Positions 8,665 to 17,134 of a stretch of DNA of 44,357 nucleotides are shown here, piece after piece. This DNA is from Verrucomicrobiales bacterium (GTDB taxonomy: Bacteria; Verrucomicrobiota; Verrucomicrobiae; Limisphaerales; UBA1100). The stretch's first letter is position 1. Each line of letters opens with the position of its first letter. The notes beneath the pieces are model-generated. The model saw only the letters and a program-made list of their open reading frames with translations. It made no database searches and had not been told where the DNA came from. The stretch is taken from the NCBI GenBank assembly GCA_002721895.1, contig PBLV01000012.1, forward strand, positions 10,924 through 55,280, written 5' to 3'. The position numbers were made by a program, and so were the translations under genes.

Positions 8665-9771
8665 TTACTTTTTCTTCAGCGAAGCCAGATATTCAATCAG
8701 ATCCACCAGATCGCTTTCCTTCATGGCCAAGTGAAGTCCGGGGGGCATCAACGATAGGGGTTGCTGTTGGCGGCTCTTGATTTTTGACTTGGGATGTCGC
8801 GTTACAGCACCAGTAGGGCCCTTGACGACAATCTCCTCATCGGTCTCGCTCTGTATAATGCCGAACACCACGTTGCCATCAGTCATCTTCACCTGCCACG
8901 CCTCGTAGCCAAAGGAAATGCCCGCGCTGGGGTCGATGATGGACTCATAGAGCTCCGTCTTGGGAAGTTTATCGCCAATCTCCGATAAGGCAGGACCGAC
9001 CTCCGTGCCCTTGCCGCCCACTTGATGACACCGCGAGCATAGGGCGGTTTCGCGGAAGAATACTTTCTCACCGTTGGCAATGTCACCCTTGCGGCGGGCC
9101 AGTTCGGCGATCGGAGGCAGAGGCTTGGCGTTGGCTCCAAAAGGAGAAGGCAGAACCTTGGCGGCCTCGGCCTTGATGGCGGGCCAGCGTGCGGTGCCCA
9201 ACGCGAGGCTCGCAGTGAGTCTGGCGCTCTGTGGCAGTTTGCCGGCCTTGGCCAGCGCCAACAATTGCTTGGCGCCAGCTTCAAAATTGGCAAGTCCCTT
9301 GACGGCCTCCTTGCGAACGTTGGCGTGAACTTTTTCATTCGTTACCAATGGCGCCAGTAATGGAATAACCTTTTGATTATTGCTGTTGCCCAAGGCGTGG
9401 GCGATGGCGGTAGCCTGCTTGGCGTCCTTGTCCGTGAGCAGCACGGGTACGGCCTTGGCGCCCTTTCCTCCCAGCACAATGCCCAAGGCCTCCACTCCTG
9501 CGGGATCGGCAGGATGATTTGCGGTCACGGCCAGAAGGTCTGCCTCGCGTCCCTCGACGTTGAACTTCTTAACCAGTGCCACGAAGCGCGGCTGACCCGC
9601 CGTAGCGTCAAGCAGTTGGCCGAGCACCATTTTCAGCTTCGGGTTGCCTTCAACAACGGAAGGTTCCAGCCGGCCGAATACGTCCAGAAGGGTCTCCACA
9701 CGCTCGGGCGGTAGCTTGTCGGTGGCTGCCAATGAACTGGCTGCGATCAACAGGATGATGATCTGCTTCAT
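8665..9771 (-). CDS. Secreted HEAT-repeat protein with C-terminal cytochrome c domain
   Basis: A 368-aa exported protein starting at the ATG at 9771 (signal peptide MKQIIILLIAASSLAA). Residues 25-220 are helical and HEAT-like (VRKEAVKGLANFEAGAKQLL). The C-terminal third is the cytochrome domain of PVC-type haem proteins: GEKVFFRETALCSRCHQVGG with CSRCH, then VGPALSEIG and SIIDPSAGISFGYEA. It ends with LMPPGLHLAM and SDLVDLIEYLASLKKK. In many relatives this module is the C-terminal end of one long dehydrogenase-propeller/HEAT/cytochrome protein. Here it has its own signal peptide and lies behind a terminator after the 1112-aa gene. It is probably the electron-accepting partner of that protein. 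Confidence 0.88.
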   Translation of the reverse strand: MKQIIILLIAASSLAATDKLPPERVETLLDVFGRLEPSVVEGNPKLKMVLGQLLDATAGQPRFVALVKKFNVEGREADLLAVTANHPADPAGVEALGIVLGGKGAKAVPVLLTDKDAKQATAIAHALGNSNNQKVIPLLAPLVTNEKVHANVRKEAVKGLANFEAGAKQLLALAKAGKLPQSARLTASLALGTARWPAIKAEAAKVLPSPFGANAKPLPPIAELARRKGDIANGEKVFFRETALCSRCHQVGGKGTEVGPALSEIGDKLPKTELYESIIDPSAGISFGYEAWQVKMTDGNVVFGIIQSETDEEIVVKGPTGAVTRHPKSKIKSRQQQPLSLMPPGLHLAMKESDLVDLIEYLASLKKK

Positions 9772-9792
9772 GCGTGCATTGTAGCCGGGCAC

Positions 9793-9825
9793 AAAAAAAC
9801 CGGCCAGCATCGAGTGCGGCCGGTT
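9793..9825 (-). terminator. Intrinsic terminator after the ThuA/dehydrogenase gene
   Basis: Read on the minus strand, the stem AACCGGCC pairs with GGCCGGTT around a 12-nt loop and is followed by a run of seven T. It begins about 20 nt after the stop of the 1112-aa gene and ends 21 nt before the start of the cytochrome gene. It would limit transcription of the second gene. Confidence 0.85.
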
Positions 9826-9844
9826 GAGACAGGTTGTCCCTGAG

Positions 9845-12800
9845 CTAAAGCGCGCCCAAGGCAATGCGGGCAAGGGCATCATCCTTCTCCTTGCTCTTTG
9901 GGATGAAGTCGAGCGCCCGCATGTAGCGGGGCTTGTCTGCCTTTGGGGTTCTTTTGTCGAGGATGATGTCGGCCAGATACTTTGCGCCATGCGTGCCGCG
10001 GTTACGCCACACGACGTCGCGCGCACCGGCGGTATCGAGCTTAGCCGTCTTCATCCACTCGTCAAAAAACTTGTTCTCCTGCTTGTCGGCGGCCAAGCCG
10101 AGGGCCTCCAAATACCAACGATCCTTGCCGTCGTGCATGTTGGCCAGCTTGGCCCATAGCGCGGGAGCGTCCTTGCTCTGGTTGTGCCGCAGCGCGATGA
10201 GGCATTCGCGACGAACTACAGGGCTCTTGTCGTTGGACAGGCTCTTGATAATGGGAATGACGTCCAGCTTGTGCTGGCGGGCAATGCGCAATGCCATGCC
10301 GCGGACATTCTCGTCAGCATCCTTGCCGGCGCGGTCAATGGCGGCCTGCTCGTTGCCCTTGATGTGCGAAAGCAACCAGAGGGCGCGCGCGCGCACACGG
10401 GAGTTCCGGTTGCGCGTGAGCGAGTTCAGCCCGTCCCTCGCGGCAGCCTGACGCTTGTTCAGTTCTGTCCACGCGATGTGACGAACGGAGTTGTTGGGGT
10501 TCTGAATGGCGGCGATCAGGCCGTCAATGGTCGTGAAGTCGATCTTCGGCAGCTTGTAGCCCTTGTGGCCCTTGGGGGTAACACGGAACAGCCGTCCACG
10601 ATCCAAGTCGCCCATCCGGTGGCCGCCTACGCCGGGATCATACCAGTCGGCAACAATTAGTGAGCCATCCGGAGCCACCTGAACATCGGAAGGCCGGAAC
10701 CAACGGTCTTTTTTCGCGCCGTCGAGGACGTTTAAAATGGTGGCTGTGTAGCCAGCCCCGCTGGGCTTGACGGGATAGGCGCGCACGATACTGGGGCCGG
10801 CGTCGCAATGGATGACCTGACCGAAGAATTCCTTGGGCAACAAGTTGCCCTCGTACACGCAAATACCCGTGGGCGAGCCCGCGCCGGTCAAGATCAGATT
10901 GGGAATCACGCCGGGATCGTTCAGATGCCAGTGGCGCTCGGGGACGGTCTTCTCGATGTTGGTGCGGTTCGCGCGCCAACCGGCGCCCGTCAGTTCGCTG
11001 CGGAAGCCGTAGTTGCCAAATTCCATCACGTAGTTGATGCGAACCGCGCGGTTGCCATCGTCGTCGTTGTCGCTCTGCCAGATCGTGCCGAAGCTGTCCA
11101 CAGTCACCATCCAGTTGTTCCGGAAATTCCAACCCAAGGTCTCAAGGTCACTACCGTCAAGATTGCAGCGGAAAACCATTCCCTGCTGGTAGGGCTGCCG
11201 CCGGTCATTCACCTCATTGCCGGCACGGTCAATGATGGGCTTGCCATCCTTGTCCAGCAACTGCCGGCCAGTGTTGCCAAAATTGAAATACAATCGCCCA
11301 TCCGGACCAAACAGGAATGTGTGGATGCCATGGTCATGCTGTGAACCAGCAATGCCGCTGAAAAGAACTTCCTTTTTGTCCGGCTTGTCATCGCCGTCCA
11401 CGTCAGTAAAGACCTGCACCTTGTCACCGGCGCTGACAATAACACGAGTATTCTTTCCATCCACCGTGCCCAGCACGCAGACGCCGTGAGGCGAATCAAT
11501 ATCCCGTCCCTGATAAAACACCTTCTTCTTGTCCGCCTTGCCATCGCCGTCGGTATCCTCCAGAATCAGGATGCGGTCGCCCTCGGGTCGCTTGTTGCGG
11601 TGACCGCGATAATTGATAATTTCGCAGACCCACACGCGGCCGCGATGATCGATGTCAATGTTGGAAGGGCTAAGCATCATCGGCTCCGCCGCGAACAATT
11701 CCGCCTGCAATTTCTCATGCACATCGAGGTTCGCCACAGCATCCCCCGGCGCGCGCGTGCTGACCGCTTGGGCGCCGCCACCAGCCGCATTGATGAACTT
11801 GGGCTGTTGTGTGAACAGGTGGAACTGCACGCTAGCCGCGGCACCGCAGTTGCCTTGGTCTGCCCCACCGTTGTCCAAGCCAACCTGACTGGAAAATTTA
11901 ACAAACTTGTGGCCCTGGGGCAGCACGTAGCTGACCAGCGAGTTCGCATGGGTGCCAATGCCGTGCGCCACCGACTTACCGGCAACACGCAGCGGGCCGC
12001 CATCGCAGTTGCGGTTCAACTGCACAGCACCAAACCCACTGGAAGCCCCCTTCCATTTCAGTGAAGTCAATTTCGTGGGGTTTCCCGCCTCGTCAATCAG
12101 TGTCGGTTCTACCCAGTCCGCCCAGTCGCAGGCATAGCCGTTGCCGCCATCGGTCACCACCAGATGCAATTCCTTGGCGCCCTTGATGTCTGCCTCCAGC
12201 TTGGCCGGCCCCGTGATGCGCGTGATGACCTTGGACTGCGCCACCGGCTTGGGCCCGGTAAACTGGCTCGAGGCGCCAGGGCCGGGATTACTCGTGGGCC
12301 GCGGGCGCCGGCCCTTGTTGTCGAGGTTGGCGTACAGGTCCTCCTCCGTCAGTTTGCTGGGCACACCGTTGGCCGGCACCTCCGCCTGGGCCACCCACAC
12401 GATGGCGTTCAGAACCGTCTTGCGGAAATCGTCATTTCCCCAGTTCAGGTGGTTATGGCCGCCGGTAAAGCCAAAACCGCGCCCGCCGTTGGGACGCTCA
12501 AAGGCCCAAGCCACGTGCTGCGTTTCGCCGGCCGCCACGCTCTTGCGAACGTGGGGATTGCCGCTGTGGGCTCCATTGCCGCGCCGCATGGTTTCCTTCG
12601 GGGCCACGTCCGACAAAATCGGCGTCACACCCTTCATGTCTGGCGCAAAACGCATGTGAAAATACCACTCATCGTTGGCTTTGAACGGCTTCACGCCGTT
12701 GGTGATGGGGTGCTTGGGCAGCTTGTCAAAGTTGGCGACCCAGTGAGGGTTCACCGACCAGTGCGTCTCAAAACAGCCGCCCTGCCAAGAGATGAACTCC

Positions 12801-13183
12801 CTGTTACCCTTGTTGGTCGTCGGCTCCACCGCATAGTGAATGGTTAGGAAACCCGCGCCCTTGGCCATCAACTTGCCAAGCAGCTCCAGGTTGTTGCCGC
12901 CCAGTGCCGGGTGACGGCCGCCGCCATCGCTGTAGATGACCACCGCATCGGCCCCCTCAAAAACGCTGTTATCCTGCGGCCAGCCGTTGAGTACCACCGT
13001 CGGTGCCACCAGTTCGCCCGCACTATCCTTTAGGCACTTGGCCAGCAGCATGATGCCCGCCTTGTGCTCATGCGAGAGCGGGCCATGGCTTTGCCGGCCG
13101 GCAATCATCACGACCTTCTTGGGCTTCGCCACCGCGCCCAGCGCGAGGGTGAGTGTGAGGAGGAGGAGGAGGAGTTTTTTCAT
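9845..13183 (-). CDS. ThuA - NPCBM - PVC-type dehydrogenase propeller - HEAT protein
   Basis: A 1112-aa exported protein with a Leu-rich signal peptide (residues 1-19). Residues 22-265 are a ThuA domain (glutamine-amidotransferase-like fold: GGGRHPALGG, HWSVNPHWV, RPNGGRGFGFTGGHNHLNWG). Residues about 320-460 look like an NPCBM/NEW2 carbohydrate-binding domain (HGIGTHANSLVSYVLP). Residues 488-860 are the PVC-type membrane-bound dehydrogenase/glucose-dehydrogenase propeller, with Ca-binding-like loops DTDGDGKAD and DVDGDDKPD, and QHDHGIHTFLFGPDG. The rest are HEAT repeats. ThuA domains and these propellers are linked to 3-keto-sugar metabolism. The haem domain usual at the C-terminus is absent and is encoded by the next gene. 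The ThuA part is paralogous to the protein encoded immediately upstream. Confidence 0.9.
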   Translation of the reverse strand: MKKLLLLLLTLTLALGAVAKPKKVVMIAGRQSHGPLSHEHKAGIMLLAKCLKDSAGELVAPTVVLNGWPQDNSVFEGADAVVIYSDGGGRHPALGGNNLELLGKLMAKGAGFLTIHYAVEPTTNKGNREFISWQGGCFETHWSVNPHWVANFDKLPKHPITNGVKPFKANDEWYFHMRFAPDMKGVTPILSDVAPKETMRRGNGAHSGNPHVRKSVAAGETQHVAWAFERPNGGRGFGFTGGHNHLNWGNDDFRKTVLNAIVWVAQAEVPANGVPSKLTEEDLYANLDNKGRRPRPTSNPGPGASSQFTGPKPVAQSKVITRITGPAKLEADIKGAKELHLVVTDGGNGYACDWADWVEPTLIDEAGNPTKLTSLKWKGASSGFGAVQLNRNCDGGPLRVAGKSVAHGIGTHANSLVSYVLPQGHKFVKFSSQVGLDNGGADQGNCGAAASVQFHLFTQQPKFINAAGGGAQAVSTRAPGDAVANLDVHEKLQAELFAAEPMMLSPSNIDIDHRGRVWVCEIINYRGHRNKRPEGDRILILEDTDGDGKADKKKVFYQGRDIDSPHGVCVLGTVDGKNTRVIVSAGDKVQVFTDVDGDDKPDKKEVLFSGIAGSQHDHGIHTFLFGPDGRLYFNFGNTGRQLLDKDGKPIIDRAGNEVNDRRQPYQQGMVFRCNLDGSDLETLGWNFRNNWMVTVDSFGTIWQSDNDDDGNRAVRINYVMEFGNYGFRSELTGAGWRANRTNIEKTVPERHWHLNDPGVIPNLILTGAGSPTGICVYEGNLLPKEFFGQVIHCDAGPSIVRAYPVKPSGAGYTATILNVLDGAKKDRWFRPSDVQVAPDGSLIVADWYDPGVGGHRMGDLDRGRLFRVTPKGHKGYKLPKIDFTTIDGLIAAIQNPNNSVRHIAWTELNKRQAAARDGLNSLTRNRNSRVRARALWLLSHIKGNEQAAIDRAGKDADENVRGMALRIARQHKLDVIPIIKSLSNDKSPVVRRECLIALRHNQSKDAPALWAKLANMHDGKDRWYLEALGLAADKQENKFFDEWMKTAKLDTAGARDVVWRNRGTHGAKYLADIILDKRTPKADKPRYMRALDFIPKSKEKDDALARIALGAL

Positions 13184-13277
13184 GTTATTTAAGTATTCAA
13201 TTTACAAAAACCAATGTCCAAGAAATCCCCAATTTCAAATGACCCGTTAAAAACCGGTTCTTGGTCATTGGGCAATT
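13184..13277. repeat. Intergenic dispersed-repeat remnant (GGTCATTGG type)
   Basis: The short gap between the two ThuA genes contains words such as AATGTCCAAG, AATCCCCAATTTC and TTCTTGGTCATTGGGC. The same words in the same style fill 16999-17115. They resemble the widespread intergenic repeat that yields spurious proteins rich in VIGHW. No gene is visible here. Confidence 0.45.
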
Positions 13278-14147
13278 CTATCGATCCCAGTTCGCCTTCA
13301 ATTCTTCCTCCGTGACCTTGGAGGAAACACCGCCCTTCGGCACCTCGGCCTTGGCAATCCAGAGCAGCGCGTTGAGGACCACCTTGCGGTAATTCTCGTT
13401 GCCCCAGTTCATGTGCTTGTGACCGCCGGTAAAGCCGAAGCCACGCCCGCCGTTGGGGCGTTCGTATGCCCACATCATCGTCTCGGCTCGGCCCTCGCCG
13501 TCAATGATGTGCTTGTACGGTCCACGCGGATACACGTAGGGCCCATCGCGCACATCCTTGCCGGGCTTGGCGGTAAGAATGGGCGTGATCTTGCCCACGC
13601 CATCCTCGCGAAAGCGCATGTTAAAATACCACTCATCCACCACCTTGAACGGCTTCACGCCATTGGAGATGGGGTGCTTGGGGAATTTCTGATAATCCGG
13701 TGCCCACATGGGGTTGACGGAAAAACGGTGTTCATAATATCCGCCAATCCAGTTCTGCATCGTCTTGCCTGTGTCGCCCTTGGGCACCTCCACGCCGTAG
13801 TGGCCACAGCCCAAGCCCACGCCCTTGGCCACGAGGCCGTTGAGCAGCTTGGCGCGATCCGGTCGGATGGCCGGGTGACGACCGCCGCCATCGGCATAGA
13901 TAAACACCGCGTCCGCGCCCTCAAACACATCGTTGCTCTTGGGCCAACCGTTGGTGTGCATCTCGGACTTTACGCCTTTCACATCGTTCAGCCATTTGTT
14001 CAGCAAAATACAGCCGGCGCGAAATTCATGGTCCCCCGGCCGATGGCTGCGCGGCCCCGCAATAAGGATGATCTTCTTGTCCGCCGCGTAGCCCACCGCA
14101 GTCAACAAGCCCAAGGCAAAGAGGAGAAGGCGTTTCATAATTTTCAA
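13278..14147 (-). CDS. Secreted ThuA-domain protein
   Basis: A 289-aa (or 286-aa) exported protein. The signal peptide is MKRLLLFALGLLTAVGYA and either of two ATGs, 14147 or 14138, could be used. The rest is one ThuA-like domain: IILIAGPRSHRPGDHEF, ADGGGRHPAIRP, HRFSVNPMWAPDY and RPNGGRGFGFTGGHKHMNWG. It aligns along its whole length with the N-terminal domain of the next gene, so the pair arose by duplication. ThuA proteins act in trehalose/disaccharide utilisation through 3-keto sugars, although the reaction of this secreted branch is unproven. It follows the DUF1080 gene by 57 nt on the same strand. Confidence 0.88.
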   Translation of the reverse strand: MKIMKRLLLFALGLLTAVGYAADKKIILIAGPRSHRPGDHEFRAGCILLNKWLNDVKGVKSEMHTNGWPKSNDVFEGADAVFIYADGGGRHPAIRPDRAKLLNGLVAKGVGLGCGHYGVEVPKGDTGKTMQNWIGGYYEHRFSVNPMWAPDYQKFPKHPISNGVKPFKVVDEWYFNMRFREDGVGKITPILTAKPGKDVRDGPYVYPRGPYKHIIDGEGRAETMMWAYERPNGGRGFGFTGGHKHMNWGNENYRKVVLNALLWIAKAEVPKGGVSSKVTEEELKANWDR

Positions 14148-14204
14148 GTTTCAAGGATCAACTCTCACTTTGAACCGTGAAAATTGATCATCGAGCAATA
14201 ACAC

Positions 14205-14903
14205 TTATTTCAAATGTTTAATACGGATGTTGCGGAACTGGACCGTCATCGGCGGGCCAGCATGCAGTTGCAGTGCCAACAGGCCATCCTTGCGGTGGCT
14301 CTTCTCGTCGCCATCATTGAACTCGGTGGTTTTGACGCCGTTGATAAAGTGCATGAACGTGTAGCCCTTCGCTTCAATGTGGTACTTGTTCCACTCACCC
14401 TTCTTGATGGCTTGGCCAATCTTTTTGGAATCGCCGAATTGCTCGCGCTTTTTCTCCAGCTTGCCGTCCACGGTCGTCCAAGTGGTCTTGAAACCGCGGT
14501 CGGACAGGATGCCGCGAAAACGCTCGCCGTACAGGATGCCCGAGTAACGGTCACCTGCCTCAAAATCCGCTTGGTAACCGCCAATGCGCCAGCCGTCGTG
14601 GTTGCCAGGCAATTTGAAGCTGCGGTACTGGATGCCGCTGTTGCCCCCCTGAATCTTGAACTCCATCTCAAGAATGAAATTGGCCGTCTTGCCACCTTCC
14701 CAAATGATGAAGGTGTTGCCCCGTGTGGGATTCGCCCGGGTCGTCTGGCCGGTGATGGCCCCGTCCTTGACGCTCCAGAACTTGGGGTCGCCGTTCCAGC
14801 CCTCGAGCGTCTTGCCATCAAAGATGGACACAAAGCCCTTGTCATCGGCCAATGCCGGCAGCGCCAGAGCCGCGGCGAACAAAATGGTGAGGATTTTTTT
14901 CAT
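14205..14903 (-). CDS. DUF1080 (3-keto-disaccharide hydrolase-like) secreted protein
   Basis: A 232-aa protein: signal peptide MKKILTILFAAALALPALA, then a DUF1080 concanavalin-like domain with FVSIFDGKTLEGWNGDPKFW at the start, FILEMEFKI, GNSGIQYRSF, and GEWNKYHIEAKG near the end. DUF1080 members include 3-keto-disaccharide hydrolases; many relatives are uncharacterised. Its length is that of a single domain. It starts 14 nt after the epimerase gene ends. Together with ThuA and the TIM-barrel isomerase it suggests oxidation of a sugar to a 3-keto form, cleavage and re-isomerisation. Confidence 0.9.
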   Translation of the reverse strand: MKKILTILFAAALALPALADDKGFVSIFDGKTLEGWNGDPKFWSVKDGAITGQTTRANPTRGNTFIIWEGGKTANFILEMEFKIQGGNSGIQYRSFKLPGNHDGWRIGGYQADFEAGDRYSGILYGERFRGILSDRGFKTTWTTVDGKLEKKREQFGDSKKIGQAIKKGEWNKYHIEAKGYTFMHFINGVKTTEFNDGDEKSHRKDGLLALQLHAGPPMTVQFRNIRIKHLK

Positions 14904-14917
14904 GGTTTGTCTGGGTT

Positions 14918-15763
14918 TTATTTGAATGCCTTTTTCAAAAACTTGAGGCCCTTCACCGCAATCTCGTCGCGGGTCGGCTCGATGCGGCGCCAGATGGCCG
15001 CGGCGCGGGCAATCACCTTCACGTCCGTTGTGAAGCTCTCGATCACCACGTCGCCCTTGTAACGGATGCCCTTGAGCGCCTTAACGATGGGCTTCCAGTC
15101 CAGCTCGTCATTGCCCGGCGTGCCGCGATCCGTGCCACAGGCATGGAAATGGCCCAGCAACTTGCCGGCCTTGCGAATGGCAGCTGCTTGGTTCTTTTCC
15201 TCAATGTTCATGTGGAATGTGTCCAAGTGCAGCTTGAGTGCCGGACTGCCCACGGCTTTAATCAACTTCAGGCCCTTGTCGCATGTGTTCAGGAAATCCG
15301 TCTCAAAACGATTCAGCGGCTCCACGCAAATCTGCACGCCTTTCTTCTCCGCGTAGGCAGCAAGCACTTTGAGGTTCTTGACCACCAAGGCAAACTCCTT
15401 CTTCTGCTGCTTCGGCTCCACCGCGTCCGCCTTGCCCACCACGCTGTAAACCGGGCCAATCAGCGAGGGACAGCCCAACACCACCATGTGGTCGATCAAA
15501 GCCTTGCAATACTTCATCGCCTCACGCTGATCCTTCGCGCTGCCGCGAAAATCGCGCCCCGGCCCCATGCAGGCGCACACCGAACCGCAAACCAACCCAT
15601 GCTTGTTCAGTGCTTTCTTGACCTTGTCCGCGTCAATATGCTCCGGCGCTTCAATCGGAATCTCTATGGTTTCAAAGCCCCACTTCTTGAACTTGGGAAA
15701 CAAGCTGGTGCTCTTGGTCGTGAAAGGTGAGGTAAAAAGAAAAGTGTTGATGCCAAATCTCAT
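14918..15763 (-). CDS. Sugar phosphate isomerase/epimerase, D-tagatose 3-epimerase-like
   Basis: A 281-aa TIM-barrel protein starting at MRFGINTFLF (15763); an in-frame ATG at 15787 would add eight residues before a motif that fits the family start. The metal ligands of the xylose-isomerase-like/D-tagatose 3-epimerase group are visible: Glu in CVEPLNRFETDF, Asp in LHLDTFHMN, His in GHFHACGTDRGTPGNDELDW, and a last Glu in VVIESF. The enzyme would interconvert keto-hexoses or act on 3-keto sugars. No signal peptide is present, so it is cytoplasmic. It is first in the minus-strand cluster with DUF1080 and ThuA genes and is divergent from the selenoprotein candidate. Confidence 0.9.
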   Translation of the reverse strand: MRFGINTFLFTSPFTTKSTSLFPKFKKWGFETIEIPIEAPEHIDADKVKKALNKHGLVCGSVCACMGPGRDFRGSAKDQREAMKYCKALIDHMVVLGCPSLIGPVYSVVGKADAVEPKQQKKEFALVVKNLKVLAAYAEKKGVQICVEPLNRFETDFLNTCDKGLKLIKAVGSPALKLHLDTFHMNIEEKNQAAAIRKAGKLLGHFHACGTDRGTPGNDELDWKPIVKALKGIRYKGDVVIESFTTDVKVIARAAAIWRRIEPTRDEIAVKGLKFLKKAFK

Positions 15764-15849
15764 GTGCAAACAAAGGGTTCGCCGCAAAACTAGGCAAACC
15801 GCGGCGGGCGGTCAATGCCGGTTTTCAGAGCTTCTATAAACTTGCCCAA

Positions 15850-15870
15850 ATCATTCCACCAAGGAATGAT
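15850..15870 (+). promoter_or_regulatory. Hairpin covering the ribosome-binding site of the UGA-containing gene
   Basis: ATCATTCC and GGAATGAT form a perfect 8-bp stem around ACCAA. The 3' arm overlaps AAGGA (15861-15865), the best ribosome-binding site for the ATG at 15877. Folding would hide part of that site, so translation control is possible. It could also be a protein-binding palindrome in the divergent promoter. Confidence 0.4.
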
Positions 15871-15876
15871 CTCCCC

Positions 15877-16998
15877 ATGAGGACACTTTGGCTGGCACCC
15901 CTTCTCCTCGCGCAAACGGCACTAGCGCTGGACGAAAAAGATTTTCAGAAACTACACCGTGAATTGCAGCCGGACCCGAAGGCGACTTGGCGGACGATTC
16001 CGTGGAAGACGTCGGTGCTCGACGCGCAGGCGGAAGCGGCGCGGACGGGCAAGCCGATTTTTATCTGGGCGATGGACGGGCATCCGCTCGGGTGCACGTG
16101 AAACAACGGAGTGCTCGACCGTGAGTCGACCTTCGCCAATCCGCAAATCGTGAAGCTGCTGCAAACCCGCTTCGTGCCCGTGGCCATCGACCAGGCGTAT
16201 CAACGCCGGCAAAAGGACAACGAGGGCCGCTTCTACCAGAAGATCGCCAACCAAGGCCCGCGCAAGGTCGGCCGCGGCACTACGCAGGGTCTGTACAGCG
16301 CCGATGCCAATGGGCGGTTTCTCGGTTACACGAACAATCGCGGTGCGTCGCGGGTGATGCGCATGCTCAATGGCGCCCTGCAAAAGCATCGGCCGGAGAA
16401 GGTGGCGTCCATTGCGAAGGGCAAGTTGGATGCTCGGTACAATCCGCAGCCGCCAAAGGGTGGCTTGGTGGTGCGTGTGACTTCAAAAATTCTTGGAGGT
16501 TATGAAGAGCCGGAAAGCGAGTGGCGGCGCATTTTCCAAACTTCGCTTGGTCGCGATAATTTGTGGATTCGCGCCGACGAACATGCCGCGCTGGCCAAGG
16601 GGCAATTGCCCAAGAGCTTGCTCTCACGCTTGGCCCGTTATCATTTGGTCGACAACACCCGCGGCGAACCGCCGATGTGGCGCGAAAACGAAATCAAAAA
16701 GCTGGAGGGCAAAATCACCAACGGCCAACTCCGCGCCAGCGTGCAGTTGCTAACCGCCAACAAAGCCCGCGGTTACACCGCCGAAATCCTCGGCCGCATT
16801 GAATCCAAAAACGGCCAAGTCACGCGCCTCGACCTCGTCGCCCACGGCCAATTCCACGGCGAAGGCACCTACACACGCAATGCTCCCAAGGGCAAATTCC
16901 CCCTCGCCATCGCCTTCACACTGGCCGATGGCAAAGATGCCGCCGATGCCATCCCGCCACAGGGATCGCGCGGGTGGGTGCCGGGATATATTCGTTAA
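15877..16998 (+). CDS. Secreted thioredoxin-like protein with in-frame UGA (candidate selenoprotein)
   Basis: One frame runs from the ATG at 15877 to TAA at 16998, broken only by TGA at 16099-16101. Reading TGA as selenocysteine gives 373 aa. A signal peptide (MRTLWLAPLLLAQTALA) precedes a thioredoxin-like segment: TGKPIFIWAMDGHPLGCT, the TGA as residue 75, then NNGVLDRESTFANPQIVKLL and RFVPVAID. The TGA falls at the expected redox site, giving Cys-Thr-Sec. Sequence on both sides is protein-like in the same frame, which a random nonsense mutation plus decay would not preserve for long. Residues 190-373 form a second domain I do not recognise. A hairpin 18 nt after the TGA fits the bacterial SECIS model. 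The alternative is a single point mutation or sequencing error in a Cys codon (TGT/TGC). No selA/selB/selC/selD lies in the window. Confidence 0.72.
16108..16134 (+). ncRNA. SECIS-like hairpin downstream of UGA
   Basis: GGAG (16108-16111) pairs with CTTC (16131-16134), and TCGAC (16115-16119) pairs with GTCGA (16125-16129), around loop CGTGA. A small asymmetric bulge separates the stems. The apical loop begins 18 nt after the UGA and has G in its second position. Bacterial SECIS elements sit inside the coding region at a similar distance with a G in the early loop. The match is to geometry only. Confidence 0.45.
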
Positions 16999-17134
16999 TG
17001 TCAAATGCCCAAGGCTCGATGACCAACGAATGTCCAAATCCCAATCTCCAAAATTGGTCATTGGAGGAATGGTTATTCCTTGGTCATTGTAAATTGGTCC
17101 TTGGTCATTCAACCTCACGCCCCGTCTAACCACC
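16999..17134. repeat. Intergenic GGTCATTGG-type repeat tract
   Basis: The gap between the UGA-containing gene and the G8 gene holds repeated short words: TTGGTCATTGG, CCTTGGTCATTG and CCTTGGTCATTC, with AATGTCCAAATCCCAATC before them. Related words lie at 13184-13277. It looks like a dispersed intergenic repeat and contains no gene. Confidence 0.55.
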
